DNA of 10,130 nt, taken from NCBI GenBank assembly GCA_023266715.1, contig JAHFPK010000078.1:1-10130 (forward strand), read 5' to 3'. Position 1 is the first letter of the stretch. The number at the start of each line of letters is the position of its first letter. The translations under genes and the position numbers were made by a program. The stretch is from Hyphomicrobiales bacterium. Its GTDB lineage: Bacteria; Pseudomonadota; Alphaproteobacteria; Rhizobiales; Aestuariivirgaceae. The notes below the pieces were generated by a model. That model was not told where the DNA came from. It did not search any database and saw nothing but the letters and a program-made list of their open reading frames with translations. Shown in pieces: positions 1 to 6,204 of the stretch.

Positions 1-621
1 TATGAAGGAACTTCGGTGTTCTATTCCGTGAAGAAGATGGAAGCCTTCCGCAGCAAGGACATTCTGATTGTTGGCGGCGGCGATTCGGCTCTGGACTGGA
101 CCAACAATCTGGCCCCTATCGCCAAGAGCCTGACGCTGCTGCATCGGCGCGATGAATTCCGTGCGGCTCCCGACAGTGTGAAGAAAATGCGTGATCTTGT
201 GGCTGAAGGCAAAATGCAATTGAAGCTTGGCCAGGTGACCGGCTTGACGGGCGCTGATGGAATTTTGTCGTCAGTGCAGGTCAAGGGCAATGATGGTACG
301 GCTTTTGATATTCAGGCCAATACTCTTCTGCCCTTCTTTGGTCTCACCATGAAGCTTGGCCCGGTTGCCAAATGGGGCCTCAATCTCAACGAAAACCTCA
401 TCCCGGTGGATACGGAAAAATTTGAATCCTCAACGCCAGGAATTTTTGCGATTGGTGACATCAACCACTATCCCGGCAAACTGAAACTTATTCTTTCGGG
501 TTTCCACGAGGCGGCGTTGCTGGCGCAACAGGCTTTCCACTACATCAATCCGGGTAAGAGATTGCTGTTCCAATACACAACTTCGAGCACAAGCCTGCAA
601 AAGAAACTCGGCGTGGCTTAA
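1..621 (+). CDS. Ferredoxin--NADP(+) reductase, thioredoxin-reductase-like type (3' part)
   Basis: This is the C-terminal 206 residues of a flavoprotein of the thioredoxin-reductase-like ferredoxin-NADP reductase group (YumC type). Such enzymes pass electrons between NADPH and ferredoxin or flavodoxin in the cytoplasm. The reading frame is open from the first base, so the start lies upstream. Visible parts are the NADPH-binding GGGDSA at fragment residues 25-30, HRRDEFR at 48-54 (arginines expected to bind the NADPH 2'-phosphate), and the second FAD-binding motif TPGIFAIGD at 145-153. True thioredoxin reductases carry a CxxC pair about 14-17 residues before the GGG motif. Here that position has no cysteine, which argues for FNR over TrxR. 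The C-terminal tail ending QKKLGVA fits the alphaproteobacterial enzymes as I recall them. The gene converges with the antiporter gene 11 bases downstream, and I see no clear hairpin terminator between them. Confidence 0.88.
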   Translation, partial: YEGTSVFYSVKKMEAFRSKDILIVGGGDSALDWTNNLAPIAKSLTLLHRRDEFRAAPDSVKKMRDLVAEGKMQLKLGQVTGLTGADGILSSVQVKGNDGTAFDIQANTLLPFFGLTMKLGPVAKWGLNLNENLIPVDTEKFESSTPGIFAIGDINHYPGKLKLILSGFHEAALLAQQAFHYINPGKRLLFQYTTSSTSLQKKLGVA

Positions 622-632
622 GGGCTGCAGAG

Positions 633-2429
633 CTAGGGCGTAATTTTCTCGCGCCGTAGCCGTTTGCGTTCCATATTCAATTCATCCTTGCGATTGGGGC
701 GGCCGAGAAGTTTCCGGAAGACGTCGCGGCGTTCGTGAACGGAGGCGATGACCAATCCCATGGGAATGCCCGCCTCAATCAAAAGGGATTCACCGAGTTG
801 CAAGCTTGATTCGATGGTTTCCGGAACGGCCTCGGTCACACCGGCCGCGTAGAGCCGCATGGCATGGCGCTCATCCCGGGCGCGGGCGATAATCTTGAGA
901 TCTTCGCGTTCCGCTCTTGCGGTTTTGGCCACATCATCAACGCGGGCCGGATTGTCCATGGTGATGGCTATGGCCTTGGCATCGGCCAGCCCACATTTTT
1001 TCAGGAATTCCGTGTTGGCCGCATCGCCGTAGTAAACCGGAAATCCGGCCTTGCGTTCACGGGTAACAAGGGCTGCATCGGCATCCATGGCGATATAGGG
1101 AATCTTGTGTTCGTCCAGCATGGAGCCAATGAGATGGCCCACGCGCCCGAAACCTGCCACGATAATCCGCGGCTGATGATCATCCGGCGGCACCTCAAGC
1201 GTTTCGGATGAATTACCCAGAAGTCTTTTAGATTGCTTGATGAGCTGCTTGGCGAGGATTGAAAGAAACGGGATGCTTGCCATGGTCAGGGACACGATCA
1301 GCAAGGATTGGCTGAACATGGCTCCATCGAGAATGCTCAGGGCCGCCGCAGAACTCAAAATAACAAAGGCAAACTCACCACAGGGGCCGAGCAACAATGA
1401 ACTTTCCAACGCGGCGACGTGGTTGACCTTGAACAGGCGGGCGAAGAGATAGGTGACCGTCGATTTTGCAATAATAAGTATTGCCGCAATTGCCAGGACG
1501 CGACCTGGGGATTCAATAAACCCGTGGAGGTCAATGCCAAGGCCCACAATCAGGAAGAAAGCACCGAGCAAAAGACCTTTGAAGGGCTCAATAATGGCTT
1601 CAATGGCGCGGCGATACTCGGTTTCTGCCAGGGTCAGCCCAGCGATGAAGGCACCAAGAGCCATGGAGAGGCCTGCAAAATTCGCCAGCACGCCGGTGCC
1701 AACAGCGATTAAGAGGACGGCAGCCATAAACAGGTCGGAACTATTAGTGCCCGCCACAAGCCGCAGCAATGGCCGCAGCGCAAAGCGACCGACGCCAATG
1801 ATCAGGGCAATTGCCAGAACGGCTTGAGCCAAGGCCGTTGCAATACCTTGCAAAATAGGGCCGGAAGTTTCCTGGCCAAGGACACTGACCATCAAAAGAA
1901 TCGGGATGACGGCCAAATCCTGAAACAGGAGGATGGCAAAGCTGGTTCTGCCGGATTGCGAGCCCAGCCGCTTTTCATCGGAGTAGAGCTGGATGACAAT
2001 GGCCGTGGATGATAGTGAAAGAGCCGTACCGAGTACAATTGCCTGCGCAGAGGTGAAGCCAGAACCATAGGCTGCTAATGCAATCAACACCGTCGTGCCA
2101 ACAACCTGCAGGCTGCCTAGGCCGAAGACCAAACGCTTCATGGTGAACAGCCGCTCGAGGGTAAGCTCAAGGCCAATCAGGAAGAGCAGGAAGACGACAC
2201 CCAGTTCGCCGAGGGAAGAAATTGCTTCCGGGTCTGCAATGACGAAGGCCTTGAGAAACGGAAAAGTCGTGGTGAGAGAACCCAAAACATCCGGGCTCAA
2301 GAGGAATCCAACCAGCAGGAAACCCAATATGGAATTGATACCAAGGCGCACGAATAAAGGGACGATCAAGCCCGCCGCACCAAGGATGATCAGAAATTCC
2401 CTATAATGGTTGATACCCGCTGTTTCCAT
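633..2429 (-). CDS. Monovalent cation:proton antiporter-2 (KefB/KefC-like) with RCK_N domain
   Basis: This is a 598-residue inner-membrane antiporter of the CPA2 family, expected to exchange K+ or Na+ for H+. Residues about 10-395 are a run of hydrophobic segments (Na_H_Exchanger domain). They include GLELTLERL near 86-94, FQDL at 169-172 and PCGEFAFVI at 349-357, positions conserved in KefB/KefC relatives. From about 421 a cytosolic RCK_N/TrkA-N Rossmann domain follows, with the dinucleotide motif GFGRVG at 426-431, acidic residues MDAD at 448-451 and GDA at 468-470. This matches the usual length and domain order. Glutathione gating, as in E. coli KefC, cannot be judged from what I can see, and no KefF/KefG-type ancillary gene is nearby. 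The ATG at 2429 follows AGAGG (2437-2433) with a short 3-base spacer. The gene is divergent from the peptidase gene. Specific cation and physiological role are inferred only at family level. Confidence 0.92.
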   Translation of the reverse strand: METAGINHYREFLIILGAAGLIVPLFVRLGINSILGFLLVGFLLSPDVLGSLTTTFPFLKAFVIADPEAISSLGELGVVFLLFLIGLELTLERLFTMKRLVFGLGSLQVVGTTVLIALAAYGSGFTSAQAIVLGTALSLSSTAIVIQLYSDEKRLGSQSGRTSFAILLFQDLAVIPILLMVSVLGQETSGPILQGIATALAQAVLAIALIIGVGRFALRPLLRLVAGTNSSDLFMAAVLLIAVGTGVLANFAGLSMALGAFIAGLTLAETEYRRAIEAIIEPFKGLLLGAFFLIVGLGIDLHGFIESPGRVLAIAAILIIAKSTVTYLFARLFKVNHVAALESSLLLGPCGEFAFVILSSAAALSILDGAMFSQSLLIVSLTMASIPFLSILAKQLIKQSKRLLGNSSETLEVPPDDHQPRIIVAGFGRVGHLIGSMLDEHKIPYIAMDADAALVTRERKAGFPVYYGDAANTEFLKKCGLADAKAIAITMDNPARVDDVAKTARAEREDLKIIARARDERHAMRLYAAGVTEAVPETIESSLQLGESLLIEAGIPMGLVIASVHERRDVFRKLLGRPNRKDELNMERKRLRREKITP

Positions 2430-2435
2430 GGACCT

Positions 2436-2465
2436 CTTGCACCGTTTTCGACATAGTGTTGCAAG
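2436..2465. repeat. Inverted repeat CTTGCA-N18-TGCAAG in the divergent promoter region
   Basis: Perfect 6-base arms lie at 2436-2441 and 2460-2465, in the 86-base region between the divergent antiporter and peptidase genes. In the antiporter transcript the 3' arm ends inside the AGAGG ribosome-binding site. It could therefore be an operator half-site pair or a small hairpin affecting translation. Arms this short may also occur by chance. I could not identify convincing -35/-10 boxes for either gene. Confidence 0.3.
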
Positions 2466-2503
2466 TAAATGGATTTGGAAAGCATTAAGTGAAAACGCAT
2501 GAG

Positions 2504-2508
2504 AGGAG
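2504..2508 (+). promoter_or_regulatory. Ribosome-binding site deciding the peptidase start
   Basis: AGGAG lies 7 bases before the ATG at 2516. This favours that ATG over the in-frame GTG at 2489, which sits upstream of the site and has no comparable purine-rich motif of its own. Confidence 0.8.
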
Positions 2509-2515
2509 AGAATTC

Positions 2516-3604
2516 ATGGCAGGTGTGACGCGGGCGAGGGCATTGGGACTTCCGTTTCCCGGAACTCCGGGACCGTTCAACGCGATCACCGATGTGGCAG
2601 GAGTTGAAGTCGGAACAACCACATTGATCAGCGGTGACGGTCCTCTCATTGTCGGGAAAGGGCCAATCCGCACGGGCATTACGGCAATTCTGCCCCGTGG
2701 CCGTGCAAAGGCGCATATTCCTTGCGCCGCGGGTTACTATTCCTTCAATGGCAATGGCGAAATGACGGGGGTTGTTTGGATTGAAGAGTCCGGCGAGCTG
2801 CAAACACCCATTACGATAACCAATACCCATTCCTGCGGTGTGACGCGTGATGCGACGATCCGCTGGATGGTGGCCAACAAAATTGGCATTGGGCAGGACT
2901 GGGGACTGCCGGTGGCGGCAGAGACCTACGACGGTGAATTGAATGACTTGAACGGATTTCATGTGACGGCAGAGCATACGATGGCGGCCCTCGACGCGGC
3001 GCAATGTGGTTCGGTTGAACTCGGCAGTGTTGGCGGCGGCACGGGCATGATCTGTTACGACTTCAAGGCGGGGAATGGCTCTTCTTCGCGCGAGATCGGG
3101 ATTGGCGGAAAAACCTACATCGTCGGCGTGTTCGTTCAAGCCAATTTTGGTGCTCGCGAACAAATGGTGGTTTTGGGTGTTCCGGTTGGTGAGCATATAA
3201 AAGCTGCCAAATTGCGCGGGAAGGATCAGGGCTCAGTGATTGCCGTTGTGGCGACCGACGCACCGCTACAACCCCATCAACTCAAGCGCCTGGCGCGGCG
3301 GGTTCCCATGGGGCTGGCGCGCACTGGCGCATTCGGCACCAATAGTTCCGGCGATATTTTCCTGGCGTTTTCAACGGCGAATGAACAGGCTTACGAAAGT
3401 GGTGGGGCAAAACTCCGTGATACTTCCTTTTTGCGCAATGATGCCATTGATCCAATTTTCAACGCGGTTGTCGAGGCTACCGAGGAAGCGGTGATTGATT
3501 CCATGGTTTGCAACCAGACTATGACGGGCCGTGACGGAAACACGTCCCATGCCTTGCCCCTTGATCAGCTGATGATGCTCTTGAAGAAGTATGGCCGCGT
3601 CTAG
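2516..3604 (+). CDS. P1 family (DmpA-like, MEROPS S58) aminopeptidase
   Basis: This 362-residue protein belongs to the P1 peptidase family, whose characterised members (DmpA, BapA) remove N-terminal L-, D- or beta-amino acids from short peptides and amides. It has no signal peptide. The N-terminal region has the family pattern (GPFNAITDVAGVEVG, residues about 19-33). The family is made as a precursor that cuts itself into alpha and beta chains, exposing a nucleophilic Ser or Thr. The matching site here is NSSGDIFLAFST, with N276-S277-S278-G279-D280. By alignment to DmpA (cleavage Gly249-Ser250) Ser278 should be the nucleophile, and the residue before it is Ser instead of Gly. Length is typical. 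The start is set by the ribosome-binding site at 2504-2508. The gene ends 38 bases from the convergent DUF6691 gene. The substrate cannot be told from sequence. Confidence 0.9.
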   Translation: MAGVTRARALGLPFPGTPGPFNAITDVAGVEVGTTTLISGDGPLIVGKGPIRTGITAILPRGRAKAHIPCAAGYYSFNGNGEMTGVVWIEESGELQTPITITNTHSCGVTRDATIRWMVANKIGIGQDWGLPVAAETYDGELNDLNGFHVTAEHTMAALDAAQCGSVELGSVGGGTGMICYDFKAGNGSSSREIGIGGKTYIVGVFVQANFGAREQMVVLGVPVGEHIKAAKLRGKDQGSVIAVVATDAPLQPHQLKRLARRVPMGLARTGAFGTNSSGDIFLAFSTANEQAYESGGAKLRDTSFLRNDAIDPIFNAVVEATEEAVIDSMVCNQTMTGRDGNTSHALPLDQLMMLLKKYGRV

Positions 3605-3642
3605 AGTCTGCCAATGATTTCCGGTTCCGGTGATTTTTCAAG

Positions 3643-4071
3643 TCAAGCCTTGGAGGTCTGCGCGCGATTTTGAATTTGTTTGGTGAGAATCATGCCTGCC
3701 GACATCGCCAAAACAAAAGTAATGCTTTCCATCCGGCCAAACACCAAACTGGCAATGGCAGGGCCCGGGCAAAATCCGCTGATACCCCATCCCAGTCCAA
3801 AAAGGGCAGCACCGCCCAAGAGTTTTGTATCAATGTCTTGTGAGGTTGGAAGTCTGAAAGAAGTTGCGAAAAGTGGGGCGCTTCTTCTGAAAATGATTTG
3901 ATAACCGAGCGATGTCACTATAAGGCCCGCGCCCATGACAAAAATAAGCGTTGCATCCCACTGGCCGAAAATATCGAGGAAATTCAGAACTTTCATCGGG
4001 TTGACCATGCCGGAGACCGTAACGCCGGTGCCAAACAAGAGGCCGGACAGGAGTATGGCAAGTCTTCCCAT
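3643..4071 (-). CDS. DUF6691 protein, second half of split YeeE/YedE-type sulfur transporter
   Basis: This is a 142-residue integral membrane protein, recognised as the C-terminal half of YeeE/YedE-like transporters (PmpB-like), encoded separately. Hydrophobic helices lie at about 1-20, 40-60, 84-104 and 113-131. The family signature cysteine is in GFCPGPA, with C101. Full-length YeeE is a thiosulfate importer that passes sulfur compounds along conserved cysteines, so a role in taking up or handling reduced sulfur is likely but inferred. The ATG at 4071 starts 2 bases after the stop of the first half and has GGAG (4082-4079) with a 7-base spacer inside the upstream gene. A longer in-frame reading frame reaches 4179, but it runs antiparallel through no family homology and overlaps the partner gene. 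The two proteins presumably form one transporter. Confidence 0.88.
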   Translation of the reverse strand: MGRLAILLSGLLFGTGVTVSGMVNPMKVLNFLDIFGQWDATLIFVMGAGLIVTSLGYQIIFRRSAPLFATSFRLPTSQDIDTKLLGGAALFGLGWGISGFCPGPAIASLVFGRMESITFVLAMSAGMILTKQIQNRAQTSKA

Positions 4072-4073
4072 TC

Positions 4074-4508
4074 TCAAGCTCCAAGCACGTGGCGTGTGAC
4101 AAACACGGTGAGGATGGCAACCGCCATGAAAGTGCAGGTCGCTGCCAGTGAGCGCTTGGAAAAGCGCGACAGGCCGCAAATACCATGGCCGCTGGTACAG
4201 CCCGAACCCAGAACCGTGCCCACGCCGACGAAGAGTCCACCGGCAATTGTGGTAAGCGGACCGCCATTGAAAGTGATTGAAGAGGTGTCAAAGAAAGACA
4301 ATGCAGAGAAAGCTGCGCCGATGAGCATCCCAACTATAAAAACCAGTTGCCAATTGAATTCTTCATCGAATTTAAGAGTGAGGAGACCGGCAAAAATGCC
4401 ACTTGCCCCGGCGATGCGGCCGTGTCCCGCCATAAGCAGAACAGCAGAAAGCCCAATGAGCGCTCCACCTAAAAGACCCGTCAGGGGTGTGAATTCTGTA
4501 ATGGTCAT
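4074..4508 (-). CDS. YeeE/YedE family protein, first half of split sulfur transporter
   Basis: This 144-residue membrane protein corresponds to the N-terminal half of YeeE/YedE (PmpA-like). It contains hydrophobic stretches at about 9-27, 54-72, 85-103 and 121-140. The key motif is GSGCTSGHGICG, with C104 and C111, matching the cysteine-containing loop that carries thiosulfate or sulfane sulfur in this family. It is followed after 2 bases by DUF6691, so the pair is translationally coupled. AAGGA (4518-4514) precedes the ATG by 5 bases. In many proteobacteria this pair sits with an ArsR-type sulfide sensor (BigR/SqrR-like) or a persulfide dioxygenase. Neither is present in the window. Substrate assignment to thiosulfate or another reduced sulfur species rests on family knowledge only. 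Confidence 0.88.
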   Translation of the reverse strand: MTITEFTPLTGLLGGALIGLSAVLLMAGHGRIAGASGIFAGLLTLKFDEEFNWQLVFIVGMLIGAAFSALSFFDTSSITFNGGPLTTIAGGLFVGVGTVLGSGCTSGHGICGLSRFSKRSLAATCTFMAVAILTVFVTRHVLGA

Positions 4509-4571
4509 GGCAGTCCTTCAAACAGCACCATGACAATAGGCTCTCGTGCGGGCTATGGGAACAGCAAGTTG

Positions 4572-4600
4572 ACCAGGTCGCAGATGAACCGCGACCGGGT
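4572..4600. repeat. Imperfect hairpin-forming inverted repeat downstream of the EF-hand gene
   Basis: GGTCGC (4576-4581) pairs with GCGACC (4591-4596) around a 9-base loop. After one A/G mismatch the stem extends by three more pairs (ACC 4572-4574 with GGT 4598-4600). It starts 8 bases past the stop of the EF-hand gene. It could act as a terminator or 3' stabilising hairpin, but no T-run follows on the minus strand, so intrinsic termination is doubtful. Confidence 0.5.
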
Positions 4601-4608
4601 CTTAAGTC

Positions 4609-5106
4609 TTATTGGGCGTCTGGCTGCTCTTCTTGGCCAGGACCCATTTCACCGTGCCGCTTCATGCCCCAATGACGCCGCGGTGAAAGTTCTTCGTCTG
4701 AAACCGCCTTATCGTTGTCACGGTCCATTTCAGCCACAAATTTGGAGAGCGGCAGCTTGTACTCGTCCAAGGCGATCTGGCCATTGGCGTCCCGGTCAAA
4801 TTGCTGGAATTCCCGAATGACTTGCAGGTTGCGCGCCTTCAACCAAAGGTTTTGAAATTCCTGCAGGCTAAGGGCGCTCGACTTGTCGCCATCAAATTCG
4901 GCAAGCCAACTGGCGCGGTTGGTGTCGATTTCCTCTTGCGAGATCTTGCCATCCTTGTTTGCGTCATAGCGCTCGGCCATATCATAAAAGCCCATGGGCC
5001 CGTAGCCACGGAAGCCATGGTTCCAGCCCTTGTGGGAGAAAGCCGCGCCGCCGATCACAACTAGGCCGGCCAGCGCGACGAGCGCAATCTTTGTTGGTTT
5101 TTGCAT
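4609..5106 (-). CDS. Secreted EF-hand calcium-binding protein, four loops
   Basis: This is a 165-residue protein with an N-terminal signal sequence: Lys6, a hydrophobic core at 8-20, and a likely cleavage after Ser24 (A-F-S). It is therefore probably periplasmic. Four EF-hand-type 12-residue loops follow. Loop 1 at 48-59 (DANKDGKISQEE) is canonical. Loop 2 at 72-83 lacks the central Gly (Ser77). Loop 3 at 104-115 (DRDANGQIALDE) is good. Loop 4 at 128-139 has Lys133 at the Gly position. All four have Asp at position 1 and Glu at position 12. The segments flanking the EF region are rich in His, Met and Gly (HKGWNHGF near 25-32; HWGMKRHGEM near 145-154). Bacterial proteins of this type are poorly characterised and may buffer or sense Ca2+. 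The ATG at 5106 is chosen because AAGGAGA lies just upstream; the longer TTG start at 5121 would overlap that site. I infer a separate promoter in the 90-base gap upstream. Confidence 0.85.
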   Translation of the reverse strand: MQKPTKIALVALAGLVVIGGAAFSHKGWNHGFRGYGPMGFYDMAERYDANKDGKISQEEIDTNRASWLAEFDGDKSSALSLQEFQNLWLKARNLQVIREFQQFDRDANGQIALDEYKLPLSKFVAEMDRDNDKAVSDEELSPRRHWGMKRHGEMGPGQEEQPDAQ

Positions 5107-5112
5107 AGGTTT

Positions 5113-5117
5113 CTCCT
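5113..5117 (-). promoter_or_regulatory. Ribosome-binding site of the EF-hand gene
   Basis: On the minus strand AGGAG, within AAGGAGA, lies 6 bases before the ATG at 5106. It rules out the upstream in-frame TTG, which falls next to the site itself. Confidence 0.8.
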
Positions 5118-5196
5118 TCAAATTTCCATTTGCATGACAGAAAGACGGCCAGCTGCCTTCTATTCCGTCGCAGCCTGTAATGAAATATTGTTAATG

Positions 5197-6204
5197 TTAG
5201 GGCGTTGTCGTTTCTTTGTCGTCATTAAGAGTGACGAGTTCGCGCAAAAGACTGCCCAGGGTTTCCTTGGTTGATTCTACCTGCGGCACGGGCCGGCATA
5301 CATCACGTGCAGCAAGGCCGATGCGGGAGGTGAGAATGCCATTCACCGCCCCTTCACCAAAGCGCGCCGAAAGCCTTCCCAACAATCCCTTGCCAACAAG
5401 GTGCTGGATGAGATTATCAGAAAGCGCCAATCCTCCGGTCACAGCAAGATGGGCCACGGCCATACGTGCCAGCTTAAGCGTTGAAAGGGTTGACGGCCTG
5501 CCGCCATAGAGTTCGGCCAGTTCGCGCAGCATGCGAAGATTCTGGGCCGCGACAAAGACAATATCAAGGGCAGCCGCTGGCGTAACCGTGGTGAGCAGTG
5601 TCACGCGTCTTGCCCGGCGCGCGATAATGCGGTGGGACTCTTCATCAAGGGGCCTGATGACAAGGCGGTCGAGGAGCTTAATGCGGTCGCGGGGGTCCAT
5701 AATATCGTTTTTATGATCACGAAATGATTTCATGCCCCAGGCCGTATCGGGCCGGTGGCCATAGATGCTTTCAAGTGCCCCAATAGTTTCTGTTGTGGCG
5801 GATTGTTCATCGAGATTGATAGCGCGGGCCGATACTTCCTGAATATGCTCAATGCGCCGCAAACGCGCGAGCCCCCAAATTTCCCGGAATATAATGGCAA
5901 GGGCTGCCAGGCCAGCCAAGCCCGCAACGCCTAAGGCAATCCATCCGAGAATCGGAGAGCGGGCAGAAAAGTCCTCAACGAGCGTGGTTATAGCGAGGCC
6001 CGCCCAAAGACTTAGGAGACTCGCAAGAGCTGAAACGAGCACAAACCCCCAGCGAAATCCCTTGGAGGTTCGGCGAGGAATCTGTGGCAAAGCCACGAGG
6101 TCGCCAAAAGACTCTTGGGTCTCGAATTCGATCTTGTAGCGCGATTTTGGTTTTTCCTCATCATCCAAGACGAATGCTGTGGGCTTGCGATGGTTTCCTG
6201 TCAT
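5197..6204 (-). CDS. ycjF: YcjF-like inner-membrane protein (TIGR01620 / DUF697)
   Basis: This is a 335-residue protein of the YcjF/UPF0283 family. A charged N-terminal cytoplasmic stretch is followed by two transmembrane helices at about 52-73 and 86-106. A basic, helical DUF697 region follows, with a further hydrophobic segment containing VTLLTTVTPAAALDIVFVA near 200-220. Length is close to that of the E. coli protein. Its ATG overlaps the TGA of ycjX by four bases (ATGA), so the two are translationally coupled, as in the ycjX-ycjF pair of enterobacteria, where it belongs to the phage-shock (PspF) regulon. No psp gene is in this window, so that regulation is not supported here. Biochemical function is unknown. 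A role in envelope stress, working with YcjX at the membrane, is inference. Confidence 0.9.
   Translation of the reverse strand: MTGNHRKPTAFVLDDEEKPKSRYKIEFETQESFGDLVALPQIPRRTSKGFRWGFVLVSALASLLSLWAGLAITTLVEDFSARSPILGWIALGVAGLAGLAALAIIFREIWGLARLRRIEHIQEVSARAINLDEQSATTETIGALESIYGHRPDTAWGMKSFRDHKNDIMDPRDRIKLLDRLVIRPLDEESHRIIARRARRVTLLTTVTPAAALDIVFVAAQNLRMLRELAELYGGRPSTLSTLKLARMAVAHLAVTGGLALSDNLIQHLVGKGLLGRLSARFGEGAVNGILTSRIGLAARDVCRPVPQVESTKETLGSLLRELVTLNDDKETTTP

Noticed and set aside
1..621. Thioredoxin reductase as the identity of the first gene.
   Set aside because: No CxxC pair occurs ahead of the GGGDSA motif where TrxR has its redox cysteines; the ferredoxin-NADP reductase subgroup fits better.
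2390..3196. Long minus-strand reading frame (268 codons) opposite the P1 peptidase gene.
   Set aside because: Its product is rich in Arg, His, Asn and Cys with no recognisable family, and it mirrors a well-supported gene on the plus strand. It is an antisense shadow.
3605..3642. Bidirectional terminator between the convergent peptidase and DUF6691 genes.
   Set aside because: Only a CCGG-TT-CCGG arrangement is present, with too small a loop for a stable hairpin, despite the nearby run of T.
3830..4333. Minus-strand reading frame (167 codons) overlapping both halves of the transporter in another frame.
   Set aside because: It is Ser/Arg/Pro-rich and matches no family, whereas the two alternative frames give clear membrane proteins.
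3898..4533. Plus-strand reading frame (211 codons) opposite the yeeE/DUF6691 pair.
   Set aside because: The opposite strand encodes two intact family members with signature cysteines. The plus-strand product is low-complexity, proline- and lysine-rich and resembles nothing.
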